A stretch of 64,000 bases of DNA from NCBI GenBank assembly GCA_963930655.1, contig OZ005608.1, positions 2,728,001-2,792,000 of the forward strand, read 5' to 3'. Below, one piece after another: positions 10,214 to 22,818 of this stretch (position 1 is the first letter of the stretch; every line of letters starts with the position of its first letter). The position numbers were made by a program, and so were the translations under genes. The DNA is from Myrica gale (lineage: Eukaryota; Streptophyta; Magnoliopsida; Fagales; Myricaceae). The notes under the pieces are model-generated. The model did not search any database. It was given only the letters and a program-made list of their open reading frames with translations, and was not told where the DNA came from.

Positions 10214-11412
10214 TCAGCCTGGACCCTCAACGCACTGACGGACGGATTTCACGCTCGCATCGTTTTCATGAGCAGCCGGCTGTGGACGGTGACGGAAATA
10301 TATCAAAATACCTTTCCCCTCTCCGACATTAGTGTTTTTCTTTATACAGTATCTGCAAATTTAAAATAATATAAAATTGTTTAACTATCCCCAATTTTTT
10401 TAATGCAAACATAATTAATTTAAACTTTTAATAAATTTAAAATAATCTTCCTTTCTTATTAAATTATTTTTTATTATAATAAATATAAATAATTTAAATA
10501 CTCCTTATTCAATTTTTTCATACCCTATCATAAAATTATACTTTTCATTTAAACTCAATAAAACTTTAATCAATCTCAATTTTCACAATATTTTTTAATT
10601 TTTTAAAAAAAATCTTAATTTGCAAACTTAACCTTTAATGTCCACTACCTGAAAATGATAAAAAAAAATAAAAAAGAAAGAAACAATAATTTGGGGGAAG
10701 AGGATGAATTTCGTCCGGTTTTTCCTTTCTACCAAACATAACTTAAGGAAAGCAATAGTTCCAAGTGGGCGTGCCGGAGGACGCTGCAGGGGAGGGCTTC
10801 ACGTGCAAAAATCGGCGTTGAGAGTAAAAGCGGTTTAGCCTTTTTACGGCTGGAGTCGCGCGAATCTCGTGCGAGAGAGAGGTCACGAGGCGCATATCCC
10901 GAAAAAAAGTGGTCCGTGGTCGACGATCCGTGCTGGCAAATCCCGCTTTTTCCTTCTACTACGGGCTCTAAAAAGGCCGAGAGCGACTATTTGAGCTGAA
11001 AATGGTAAAAGAAAACTACGAAACCGTGAGGAAGATTGGAGGAGAGGAGAGGAGAGGAGAGGTTTTGGATTCTAAGAGGCCAGAGGTGGGCCCCGCTACA
11101 GTTGGTTTGGTTTTTCCCGCCGATCACTGTGGAATCTTCCACTACGTTCATAGAACGTCGTCTCTATTTATTCTTCTTCTTTTTTCCTCTCCGTAGGCGT
11201 AGGTAATTTTCTTTAGCCGTGCTCGCGTATGAGTAGGAGATTCTCTACAAATACAAATACGCGTTTTAACTGCGTATACATAGACAAACCTGAAATATTT
11301 GGAGATGGCGGATTAGAAAGTAAATAAATTCGGATCTTGACAAGGAAATGTGAAGAATATTCCTATTAACAGTTCTTAAAGAATGCAGTTTTGGTACTTG
11401 CATTAAAAAAAA
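10214..11412. other. Upstream intergenic DNA, no gene recognised
   Basis: 10320-10680 is extremely AT-rich. 10720-11130 is GC-richer, with purine runs (GGAGA repeated at 11040-11062), but no conserved protein frame. A short open frame at 11002-11196 is not recognisable and spans this simple repeat. Confidence 0.4.
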
Positions 11413-12113
11413 GGGTTTAAATGCACCCAAGGCCCCTGAGGTATGTCGAAAGAGCAAATATGCCCCTCCGTTATCTGCCGTTTGAAGCCCTAACGGTAAA
11501 TGCTGACGTGTTAAAATTTGACACGTCAGCACCAATCAGACGATGACACCTGCCATTTTCGAAATTAAAAAAAAAACGAAAAACAAAACTGGGGGAGAAC
11601 CCCCGAGCGGCGAAGGGAGCTGGGCTCCCTTCGCCGCCGCGAGGGGTGGCCGGCAGGGGCCACCCCGGCGAAGGGGGAGCCCAGATTTGGGCTCCCCCGT
11701 CGCACGAGCGTCGCCCGCGGCGGCCGCGCGCCACCCCTGAGCAGGGGAGACGCGGGGAGCCCAGATCTGGGCTCCCCCTTCGCCGGGGTGGCCCCCGGAG
11801 GCCACCCTCGCACGGCGCGAGCCGCGGGGGTGGCTGGCGGCCACCCTTCGCCGCTCGGGGATTCTCCCCCAGTTTTGTTTTTCGTTTTTTTTATTTCGAA
11901 AATGTCAGGTGTCATCGTCTGATTGGTGCTGACGTGTCAAAATTTGACACGTCAGCATTTACCGTTAGGGCTTCAAACGGCAGATAACGGAGGGACATAT
12001 TTGCTCCTGAAAGTATACCTCAGGGGTATAAAAATGACTTTGCATACTTCAGGGGCATATTTGCTCTTTTGGCATACCCAGGGGCATGGGGTGCATTTAA
12101 CCCAAAAAAAAAA
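11405..12113. mobile_element. GC-rich foldback (Mutator-like MITE) element, 691 bp
   Basis: The element is 11413-12103. The two arms of about 190-240 bp are inverted copies. The left starts GGGTTTAAATGCACCC and the right read backwards starts GGGTTAAATGCACCCC. Both run through AAGAGCAAATATG, the GACACGTCAGCA block and AACGAAAAACAAAACTGGGGGAG. Adenine runs flank it (8 A at 11405-11412, 10 A from 12104), compatible with an 8-9-bp target duplication. The core (about 11590-11875) is very GC-rich and holds two short palindromes (11673-11698 and 11754-11777). The open frames in it on both strands are mirror images of the repeat and not genes. Confidence 0.85.
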
Positions 12114-13123
12114 CAAGGGACGGTTTGTAGGTCATCGCCGAAAGGTCTGATAGATGTTTTGCTGAAACAGTTGCATGCAAATAAAAACCATATAATATGA
12201 TCACCACAATAATGTTCAGTTGCTTTAAAACCATCCCTCTAATTACTGTCCAACATCTACTGTTAGGTAGCCTGCAGGTTGCTTCTTTCTTATCGAACAC
12301 ATGGGCATCTGTTTTTGCATGCCCAGGAAAGCAATTGTCAGGTTATGAAAAGGTTTAGCTAAAAATTCGGGAATATTTCCCGAGATTTCCCCATCAACAA
12401 ACTAATTCTGTATAACTTTGATCCCCCTCCGCTTAAGAAGCTTTTTCTATATCTAATTTAACCCCTTAAGATTTCAGAATCGTTTAAACCATTAATAAAA
12501 GTGTCCGCAACCACTTTATATGAAACGTTGTAGCCATCTCGAGACAAGTTACCTTTTCACGTTGTGGGAAGGCAATTAGCCAGTAGAATTGTGTGAAGGG
12601 TTATCGTTGAGTGATCTCACTATCATGCTAAATATATAATATACATATTAGGCGGGCAAGTGATACATTAAATTAGGTGCTCTCTTGTTTTAATTTGGAC
12701 TTTGTATAGCGGAAACCCTCCAGTCGCTTTCGTGTACTAATCCTACATTGAATTTGCAATGGAATATTTTGGATCAGTATTGAAAGCATACGCACTCGTC
12801 CTAAATCACGTTGACAAGGGTGTACGTAGAACATGCGACAATATCGCGATTATTAGAATTGCTATTGATATGTTACCAGCTCCCTACTTCTGCTTTATTT
12901 TTCTTTTGTTATTTTCTTCTCCGTGATCTCAATTTCTAAGGAACACGTACCATAACTTCCACACTTATTAAAAGGAAGTCTGACCATGTCGTTCCCCACA
13001 GACGAGATTCCTTACTATTTTTCACCTTTTATATGTTGACGATTACGCCAAAAAATGAAACACCAGCTGGATTTTCTGGGACCAGTACTCATGAATGTGT
13101 TTTGCTTGTTTATATATATATAA
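12114..13123. other. Intergenic, nothing recognised
   Basis: The DNA is AT-rich without gene, RNA gene or repeat structure that I can support. Confidence 0.4.
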
Positions 13124-13210
13124 CTGCAGAACGTTCCACTTTCTTTTAAATAAGCAGTTATGTATGCTAAGTTTCTATATATATATAAAAGAAAGTGGAA
13201 CGTTCTGCAG
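13124..13210. repeat. Perfect 25-bp inverted repeat with 37-base loop
   Basis: The left arm 13124-13148 begins CTGCAGAACGTTCCAC. It is the exact reverse complement of the right arm 13186-13210, which ends GTGGAACGTTCTGCAG. The loop is AT-rich. No target duplication was found outside the arms. It could be a tiny foldback element or the stem of a hairpin RNA. Confidence 0.85.
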
Positions 13211-13871
13211 TGAATGAAGCCTTAGCTAGCAAGATCTTTCTCTTTACTATTCTTTTCTCTGTTCGAGTAATTATCGGAAAGAAAACCAAAAGTTTAAGCA
13301 ATATATATAGACTTTCCTTCTTGAGTGCCTATAATTAATAACTAACAAACGGGAATCCTATGGACTTTCGTCGCAGTTAGGACTTGGGATTCCATCACCG
13401 ATCATAAGCAACCAGACAGGCAGACAGATCAATTGATAAGCCTGATTGGACATCAGTAATATTCCAACCATGTGAAGACTAATAAAGTACATTGAATTAT
13501 TTGTTTAATCTTCTCCTCCTCAACGTTCAAGCATTGCACGTAGATATATGCAGGGTCCCCACTCCCGCTAGTCTTCTCCACTTAGCTCTTTAGTTAGTCA
13601 AATGAATATTGGACGTTCAAATCATTGAAAACGTGGGGACTAATTCAGAAAGTGCTTTTGCTTCCTGAATTCTTCTTAAATCCCATATAGCTAGCTCCAA
13701 CTGGACGGCAACAAACAAAAACAATCACATGAGAAAAAGCAGCGCCCCAGGAAATAAACCATTGCGTACTTTCAATTCACTTTTGACAAACGTGACGCTC
13801 TGAGCTTGAGCGATGTGCATAAGAAAGCTCAAGCCATCGTTAGGTGAACTTAATTTCAAGTATATATATAC
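13211..13871. other. Intergenic, nothing recognised
   Basis: There is no coding pattern. A microsatellite (TA)n lies just before the LTR element. Confidence 0.35.
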
Positions 13872-14660
13872 TGTTAAAGCAACGTGAAATATTGTATTCA
13901 AAGATTTATAAATAAAGTCTCATATAATCTCATCAAAAATATAAGTGAGAAAATCAATAAGTTCAATTAGACCTTCCACAGTGAATGTAGGTCTACGGAC
14001 CAAACCACTTAAATTTATGTCTCACTTATCTCTCATCTCTCTTAGTATAAATAATTTTTCTTAGTATAATTTTTTTTCTAACATGGTATCAAAGTCATTT
14101 CGATCCTAGATTAGGCTAGACAACGTTCAGCTTGTTGGCTCAGCTTGGCCTAGTTTATCCGACGACCTTCCGGCATCAGTCCGGCAATTTTCCGGCATCA
14201 CTCTTGCGCATTCCGACTTTATTCCAGTGACTTTCCGGCAACAGTCCTGCCACCTTCTAGCATCGATCAGTCCGGTCACTTTCCTGCGACATTCCGGCTT
14301 CAGTCCGACAACTTTCCGGCGTCTGTCCGGCCATCTTCCGACGTTATCATTTTCCCTTGAATTATTTTTTGTAAGTCCAAACTCAATGTGTGTTCACCTT
14401 GAGTTTGTGGGAGAGTATTCAAGTTGAGAGTCTCAGATTGCTAAAAGCAATGTTGGCTATTGTATCCAAAGGCTTATAAATAAAGCCTTATATAATCTCA
14501 TTAAAAATATAAGTGAGAAAACCAATAAGCTCAATTGAGCCTTCCACAGTGGATGTAGGTCTATAGACCGAATCACTTAAATTTGTGTTTCACTTATCTC
14601 TCATCTCCCTCTCTTAGTATAAATAATTTTTTTTCGTCTAATTTTTTTATTTCTAAAACA
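13872..14660 (+). mobile_element. Short non-autonomous LTR retrotransposon (TRIM/SMART-like), old
   Basis: Two diverged direct repeats of about 212 bp (13872-14083) and about 222 bp (14439-14660) share long blocks such as AAAAATATAAGTGAGAAAA, CCTTCCACAGTG and TCTCTTAGTATAAATAATTT. The left repeat ends CTAACA and is followed at once by TGGTATCAAAGT, a primer-binding site for the initiator methionine tRNA. The 355-bp interior codes for no retroviral-type protein. It is instead built from a degenerate tandem repeat around TTCCGGCATCAGTCCGGC. No matching target duplication remains and the LTRs differ at many sites, so insertion was long ago. Confidence 0.8.
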
Positions 14661-17313
14661 CACTATTCATGTGTATTAGATACGTTGCATATATATGTTA
14701 TTTCCGCGAATGTGGACTAGAACGTCTGATCTTTCAACGTAATCAAATTGGGAAAAGCTATGGGAGGAGTAGTATGAGTTGAATTTCATTCATTCAGGCG
14801 GCAACTGGCAAGACGACATAAGCACCAAGACTGCAATATGTAGCAGATGCAATTTAGTACCAATTCGTAAATTGGGATAAATGGGGAACTTTTTCTTTCT
14901 TTAGTTCTTCCTTTTACTTGGTAAATTCAACTTTGACTTCAAAACCTCGAAGGAGACGCACTTTGCCATTTCCTCGTGGTTTCAAACCTTAAATTAAAGA
15001 TTAATTAGTGTGGACATCGACAGCGTTTTCATAATTTCAAAAGGATGTTATCCTACTCTACAGTAGTCATGACTTGTACGTATACATTTTTCAATACATA
15101 CATACATATATATATATATATAGCAGACAAGCTTGCACGAAAACCATTTCTATTTCAATTTTCAAAAAAATCAAACGTAAGACCTACCTAACCTCCAGAT
15201 CAAGAAAAAGACTTTTATAGCTGCGAAAAATGGCATTTGAGGAGGCCTTAATTTTCCGCGTCCAAAGCAAAGCGCCGGTGCTAGCTGCTTCTACGTAGCA
15301 ATTGTATGATGACTTCATCCTTTACGAATTTTAGGAACAGGGAACAATTCACTAGATTTTTAATAATATAAAAGCAACATATATACATTCATTTTCATAT
15401 TCCAAATCTGGTAAGAGGCATGTGCAACGAAATGGTCAGTTGTATTTAAAGTGATGAATCAGTTGGTTTACGGTAAGTACGTCCGAGTAAATGCGTTTTA
15501 ATTCTTCACATATCTTTTTTATGCAAAACCACAGAGATGACCCCAGACACTAGGGTAAAGAGCCTCTGATGTTTCTCTCGTCAGTGAATGGCTATCACCA
15601 AATACTCCATTAATAGACTCACAGAATTCTCACTTCACATTGTTAATGACAGTGACAAAGTATATATATTGTTTCGATCTGTGCTCTATACATAGTAGGC
15701 AAAGGTCAGCTATTTCTTAAGCTGTAGCGAGGTTCAGTTGCTACCAAACCAATCCAAGCTACCTTTATCGAAAGGTACTGATACCTGAATTCCATTATAT
15801 ATGCTCAGCTCGGTCCACAATTTGCCACCCAACTGCAATTTGATGTGACTTTTCTATCTGCCTCTGGAAAATTATTTCCAAAGAAAACGACTATGCGTCA
15901 CATTAAAATATATATATATATATATGCCAGGTTAAGGAAGGTGTTCTCCTTTCTTGCACCCAGAGAAATAAACGATTATCAAGCCGTATAATCAAGCCTA
16001 CAGTCCCTAGCTGGCTAAGTACGGTTAATCAAGCCTACAAACGATTCCCACAATCTCACGGCAGCTACCTTGGAGTCAAAGTTTTCTTATATCCGTATAC
16101 TATACCGTAAATACCACAATTTGATTTTAGCTTTAAAGAACTTTATAACAGAATGATTTGAACCAAAAACATTCAGATCTCACTTGCATAAACATCTACC
16201 TCTTAGCCTAAGGTTGTTTGTCAACTAAAACTAAAGCAAACTTATGTATGCTGCTTAAAAGAAAGGATCAATTAATTTGGATTAACCAAATTTTCAACAG
16301 TATTTTCCTCTAAAACTTAGAGAATGACAGAGTCATGTTTTCTATACATGTTAACTTGTTACGGTAATATTTATTCATATGAATAAATCTGTTCAGTAAC
16401 AATTAAATTTCTTCAAAATATACGCATATATAGTTTACATCAAGGGACCTCGGATTTCACATAGATCTTATAAGAAATATAATTAGAGTGAAAGCTGTAT
16501 GAGGTGCAGACAGTGATGCAAAGATTAAGTTAAACTATACATACGTGGAATTCAATTACTCAGAGTACTAATTAAATATTAAGTCTCGGTTTGTGAAAAA
16601 TATATGGTACTGTAGACATGCAGTGATGTAACCGGATTTTTAATTTCAGTTGATAATTAGAGTGAAAGAATGAGGTGATTGTCCAAATTGTAAAGTCATG
16701 AATGTCATATTCGTTGAAGTGATGTAATCGAAATTTTAATTAAAGGGAAGTATGAGGTTAATTATATAATTATCCCTCTTAATTCCTTGCGGTAATTAAT
16801 TAGTTGCACATCGACGTGGGAGTCACCATTTAATTATAGGATTTATTGTTATTAAACATCATCGTCCGCTCTCTCCCGTTGAAAAAAGCAAATATATATA
16901 TATAGTCTAACTCGCACGGGAAGAAATTAAAATAAAATAAAAACCAACTTGCCAATTGGCAAAACAAACAATCTTCAATATATATATATATACTTGAAAG
17001 TCATGTGAAAATAAAATAATAAGCAGCTCTCAGCACGGCAGTTTCTGAATAAGGTGAATATTGCGAATATAATTATATATAGTAAAGTGTCAGTTTCAAG
17101 ATCAAAGTTTAAGGGACTTGCCTTTTTAAGGTAGACTTTTATTTTATTTTTCTTTTTGTGATCAATTAAAATAAATAAAGAAACAAAAGTATCTTTACTA
17201 CATCAGAAGTTTATTTTAGGTGTATATACATGTTTTTTTTCTATGAAACGAGAATGGAGGATTATATATCTACCTAACAACATAAGTATCTTACTTATTT
17301 TGTCCAGCAGTAC
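14661..17313. other. Intergenic, 2.65 kb, no gene recognised
   Basis: The DNA is AT-rich with several (TA)n microsatellites (for example near 15108, 15908 and 16978). A 47-bp imperfect palindrome lies at 16356-16402 with the perfect 20-bp core ATTTATTCATATGAATAAAT. No exon or RNA gene can be supported. Confidence 0.45.
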
Positions 17314-17500
17314 TAAGGTTGTGTTTGTATGTTAAAATTTTAAGGTATTAGATTTGATGAAAAAGTGATGAGAGAGAGTATTTTTAATATTTGTTATAGT
17401 GAAAAGTAATGATGTGATGAGAAGAGAGAGATTAGATTGTAATTTTTTATTGTGTTAAAATCTTAATAGGTATAAAACTTTAGTTAGCAAACCCACCTAA
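17314..17500. mobile_element. Tourist-like MITE with TAA duplication
   Basis: The element is 17317-17497 (181 bp). TAA flanks both ends (17314-17316 and 17498-17500), the usual 3-bp target of PIF/Harbinger transposases. The left end is GGTTGTGTTTGTATG, and the right end read backwards is GGTGGGTTTGCTAAC. Its interior (GGTATTAGATTTG, AAAAGTAATGATGTGATG) is shared with 34671-34820. Confidence 0.75.
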
Positions 17501-19725
17501 ATGTAATTGTACAAATGCTTCCGAAACAAAATTTTCCAAGCACAAAAAGGTGCCGATCGAGGACAGCTATGTTGGACCAAAAATAGGGGGGAAAAAAAAC
17601 AAAGCACAGTGCATGCAGCCACCTCGGATACACGAGGCAAAACCTTGTCCGTTCCGAAAACGACCCGCAACGTCCGGCCCGGCACCGGCCCCCTGCCCCG
17701 CTACTCCAAATCATTTGATGTTAAACACTGACGTGGCGACAACACGTTTGGCAAAGACCAACAACGACGTTCCAAATCAGGCCTTCTTTTGGTACAGTCA
17801 GGAAAGCGTCCCACCGGCGCAGAACAAACTACGAGCAGAATAATTCAATGGCGGGGCCGTGACATAGAACGAATCCCCTTTAGTCCGAGCTGACGAGGAC
17901 TTCTTTTGGAAAGCTCTTACTCTTTCTTTTTCTTTTTGCTATTTTTTTTTAAGAATTGACAAAGACTTGCATAATAAATGACCAACTTGACCAGCTCAAG
18001 TTGTGTTGGTTTTTTTTAAAACAAATATTTTTTTATTTTGATGTTGGAACAATTCAAATGCTTGAGATTTTACTTACATTCTAAGCAAAAAAAATAATTA
18101 TTTTAAATAATTAAATATATATAAAGTTTTATTCGGTACATAAAGAAGATATTTTTTAAAGAAGTGCACGAAACCCTGAGGTAGAAATTCAAAATCACGT
18201 TGTGGTCAATGTGGTGTACAACGCGGCGAGTATACTTGAAGGAATTGGTATGTATGAACAGTACTGTACTTCAGGTTTACTTCGGTGGAGATCCAGCCTT
18301 TCGGGAAGTCATGAAAGCTATGGCTTAAATCGAAAACTTAAGGGGAAAAAAAACAGAAGACTTAAAAAGTAACAAGTGGAAGCTGTCTTCTTTCTTTTTG
18401 TTTCCGAATATATATATTTTATATATATTGCGGGAGATATATATATATATATATAGATGACTATTATAAGTCGAAAAATCAGTAAATTCTTAGAAGCTAC
18501 AGAACAGATACGATTGTGATCGTCACGAAATACATCATTTGCCAAATCTTGTAAACAAGGTCGATTTTTTTAACCAAGTAAAAGGAATTATTTTATACAT
18601 TAGGGGTACATCAATCAGCTGTTGTTGGTCTAATGCCGGTACGTGCAAGTTAGTAACATTTTTTCTCGTGGTCTAGAAGTCGCGACTGGACCGAATGCTA
18701 GCCGCTAGATAGATTCGTCGGTGCCGAACATTTTAGTGCATGAGTGGAATCTTCATTTAATTGGACGCTCACAGTTTAGTTCACCAAATCTGTTTCATCT
18801 TTCAAATCGGTAGACTTTTGAGGTAGAGATAAATAAAAGTACTCTTTTAAGTACCCAAATGGAACTTCTTTTCACGGGGTCGGCCAACATCTCGACTTCG
18901 AGGGCCATTAAGACAAAATAGGATGCTTCCCCTTAACATGATCCCCCTTTCACGAAGTCAAAAAAGTATGTGACAGTAAAAGGAGATGAGGATCGTTCTT
19001 CGTTACTGCTTGTATTTGAGGATCTTTGTCCTCTCTGCTATCATATATTTTTCCCTTTGAAATTTTGGTATAAAAACTCTCGGGCGAGTGTAAAAAGCCC
19101 AAGTTAGCTCCAGTTTACCTATTCGTGTGTTTTGCATGTAGTGGGGACTGGGGGTCCATATTCGTTGTCCCTTCCCTTAGCAAGTGTACGTTACATTGCC
19201 CTAAAGGGAGTGGTGAGGGGTCCCTACCATAAAATCAAGGTTAACGTCAATAAACATCAATATGCACCTGTCAAATCCTTCAATGGGGGTTCGATGTGCC
19301 AGGCCCCATGCCGTAAATCATCTTTTCTACTTGTACCAACTTGAACTTAGTGGCGACTACAGGGATAAGTACATCAACTTGACAGGCTAGCTGTTCGATA
19401 TATCCTTGCGTACTATCGACAAATTTCGATCAATTATGAGAACATCCTGCTGTCGGCCACTCGTATATAGTTTGTCATATGCTCATGTGATTAAACTGGC
19501 GATATTTGCTGAATTAATTAGGGGTATCGATTCTTAGACGTGATTAAAATTCTCATTAAACATGTTCTACTTTTTAAAGCATTGGAGAAGGCAGATGGCC
19601 AACTTGGTTCGAGGATAACATAATAACACCTTGTTCTGGCCATCAAGAGATCTAGTTCAGAAGCTTTATGTTATTTCTTTTCCTTATGTACCTTGCCACT
19701 CCTTAATCAGTACTACTGTTCCATT
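17501..19725. other. Intergenic, 2.2 kb; GC-richer patch and a lone TATA box
   Basis: 17550-17870 is unusually GC-rich for the surroundings, but its open frames (17507-17843 plus, 17484-17714 minus) match no family I know. A TATA-like TATAAAAA sits at 19069-19076, followed by GC-balanced sequence to about 19350, which could be the start of an unrecognised transcript. An open frame at 19132-19344 (plus) is unrecognised. Confidence 0.35.
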
Positions 19726-21450
19726 AATGTGGGATCAAGTTCAACTTTGACGCATTTGTTTAGACTTAGTGAACTGTCGCGTAGGTTGGTTTGCATGAAG
19801 ACCTGAACACCCTCTTTTCATGTCCCCCACGTCCATTCATAAAAACATTACCCCTAAAAATGATAAGTGGACAGACTACATGCAATAATGTTTTGAACTA
19901 ACCAGTATTTAGCAAAGAAATGCCATGGCTTTCCTCCCTTTTTTCCGTAGTAGTTAAGAGATCTGCCCGCTCACGGGAAGATTCAGATCAACCAGTTGCA
20001 TACTAATGTTTCTTTAATGGCTTGTAATTTGACCTTTATCTTTTAGCGGAACTACGAAGAAGAGAAGTTGTACTACATCCTTAAACGAGTAAGGAAATCT
20101 TGAAATGATACTCATACGTATCTTCTCCATGTGCGCTGGATTGCTGCTTTCAAAAGCTGTGTACTGCTAAGAACAAAGAGATTATCATCGTATATACTTA
20201 ATTTATGATCCCTGCAAGTGTAATTAAATACTGCATAATGCACTTAATTAAACACTGTGCGTGTGCTTGTGAACTGCACTAATCCAGGTGAGGATGATGC
20301 ACGTCAGTGGTCAGGGCAAGTGCTATTATGATTTGTTTAAGCACCATCTTTTTGAGTTCGGATTCCATCCGAACTCATCACAGTCCGACCGTCCGACGGG
20401 ACGGCTCCATCTTTTTTCCTCTAAGTCCGGGTAAAACCATCAACCAAAGCAAGTTGAGGAGAATAGGCTGCTATGAAATTACCAAATAAAGCACAAGGTA
20501 GTAGGACAAAAGACGCCATATTACTTGTTGCAACGTAGGTTTGGAAGATTTGAAGCAACTAATTTTTTTTCTTAAGACGCTTATTAACAAAAGTAAGTTG
20601 TTACGATTAACCCTTCTTGCACAAAATTGTGTCAAACCTTGAACACCGTCCCAGCTGTGTGTCTCCTGCCCATGAGGAGTGAATAAGAGAACAGGCTGGA
20701 TACGTGGGTAAGCAAGACAAAGCAGTATTATTGAACATAATTCAGAAGAAATTACTTATGCTACTGCGCGCTTATCTATGCTGCCAAAAAACAGTTGAAT
20801 ATTCATTCCACGTAGAATTAAACATCATCTGGTTGCCTTACCTGGTGTTGGCAACGTGGGTTCAAGTTCCACCGTCATGAATTTGTTTAGTCCTTGTGAA
20901 CTGCAACCCTGTTTGGTTTGCATGCAGGCCTGAATACCTCTTCCATGTGCCGCAAACTTTCCTTAAAAATGGAAGCTTAAAAATGAACGATATTAGGCTA
21001 GCTAACACCTGCACTAATATTTGAAGTAATTAGAGAGCAAGAGATTGCAGAGGGAAATCGATCGATGTTTTTTTTAAAAACAATCATGAGATGTACTCAC
21101 ATGGAGACTCAGAACTAATTGCCCATACTACCTAGTTCCTTTTTTTCTTTAATTGACAATTATTTTGCGTTTTGTTTCTTAGCGGAAGTCCGAAGAAGAT
21201 CTAGAGACGCTGTACATCCTTAAATGGATAAGGGAACCTGGAACTTAGCCGTGATCTTCATACTTTTAAGTTTCTGCATGTGCTCTGTCTGAGTACTTTC
21301 AAAATGAAAGATAAGGATAAACAGAACTTATACTCGTATGAAATTCAAGTGGGATTAATCTATGACATTTTCGCTAATCGTTACATACTTGATAATGTAC
21401 AAAATTAGACCCTCTGTGTGGGTGCGTGAACTGTCCTGCAGATGAAGTAT
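19726..21450 (+). repeat. Diverged tandem duplication, about 1.13-1.16-kb period
   Basis: Unit A (19726-20300) and unit B (20853-21450) align in order at offsets of 1127, 1136 and 1157. Shared blocks include GTGGG-TCAAGTTC-AC, ATTTGTTTAG, TTGGTTTGCATG, TACATCCTTAAA and GTGAACTG. In both, a pyrimidine tract plus TTAG is followed by CGGAA and a short open frame. Unit A gives RNYEEEKLYYILKRVRKS then stop; unit B gives RKSEEDLETLYILKWIREPG then T and stop. This suggests a duplicated last exon of an unidentified gene or transcript. I do not recognise the peptide. Confidence 0.6.
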
Positions 21451-22818
21451 CAACCAATAGAAAAATAAAAATAAAAGGAAAGATACCAAATTGGTATGAT
21501 GCATATGGTATATTATATATTTGGGAAGTTATAAAATGCAACTAGGCTAAAAAGTATAACATTCTTCATGCTAAGATACTCCATGCATATATAGAATAGA
21601 ACTTGTTAATTTCCACGCACTCATAATTATAAGTGAAAAACAAAAAGAACTTATTACCCAATTTAGCTTGGTTTAATCTTCTAGCTTAGCCGTCTCAATT
21701 AATCAACCTGTTTGGAAACACCCCTAGCCAAATTCATTTAACCAAAACAGTTTTCATAGCAATCTTTATGATCACAAGTAAATTTAAATACTGAAATCTT
21801 CTTCGTTCGATCGAATCTCCGTAATTCTTTCATAAGCAGAGGGAGTCCATTAACCAGCATACCACTGCATGTTCCATCAGAACACAAAAACGTCAACCCA
21901 TTGGATTAGATTAACTTCTCACTTTTATGGAGCAAAATCTGCGTCATTTCATGTGGGTCTAAAAGTCTTCTGTGCTTCCACACTTTAGCCCATATGAATG
22001 CTTATGGGTTGACAAGATTTAACTCTTGCTGTACAATTAATCTAACCAGTTTTGGGCCTCTTGTCCGTTTTATGTACTCTTGTTGTGGGCTTTTTTTATG
22101 CCCTTTAATCCAGTAGCTGGCTTTGAGGCTATTTGCATGAAACAAGAAAAATATCGAAAATATTTTAATCGCCTCTCAAATGTTAAAAGAAAAACATTAT
22201 ATGCTATCCATAGAATGGATAAATGTCAGTGGTGACAGAAAACGCCTATTGTGTTCACGTTCTTCTTATATTTTTATAGTTTTAAGTCCTTCCCTGCATG
22301 GATTAAGCAAGAAGTTCCCCTACCTTCTGAAATTAACTTCTTTTTTCACTTACACCATCAACTTTCACTTGGTAGTACCAGGACCCCAAATTTGAAGTTT
22401 CAATCTCAAATACTCTCTCTGGAAAAAGAAGAAAAAAAAACGCATTTTCACTCCGCAAAAGATACGAGCAAGCCTCCCCACAGGACTATTGCAGATCAAG
22501 AACAGGGTGAAAAACATGCCCCGTTAGAAATTCAGAATCATATCCCCAGGGAAGAGTTGAAACCATTAGAGCAATTGGCTGGAAATAAACAGCATAGTTT
22601 ACAGAAAGGAATATGCTTTAGTCTTTACAGTAACCAAACACGATTGAAACTAACGTTGGCGGCGTAGCCAAGAAAGTTTATTGTAGAGCTCGATACTTGT
22701 AACTCTGCTCCAAGATATCCAAGAAAGATGAGAAGAAAAGGAACAAGACGCAAATCCCACTCCTAATGCGTTCAACAAAAGCCACATCCAGGCCAAGAAA
22801 ACAAAATAAATAGAAAAT
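21451..22818. other. Intergenic; unrecognised 138-codon open frame
   Basis: A plus-strand frame at 22251-22667 (138 codons) runs to 150 bp from the INP1-like stop codon, tail to tail. It is Lys/Glu/Gln-rich in its second half and has no motif I recognise. It may be chance or part of the INP1 3' end read backwards. The rest shows no feature. Confidence 0.3.

Noticed and set aside
11471-11987. Several 87-116-codon Pro/Arg/Gly-rich frames on both strands
   Set aside because: They lie in the GC-rich foldback element and repeat each other because the arms are inverted copies.
20840-20876. tRNA-like T-arm GTGGGTTCAAGTTCCAC
   Set aside because: There is no A box, acceptor stem or anticodon arm around it, and the same place in the duplicated unit (19726-19745) is not tRNA-like.
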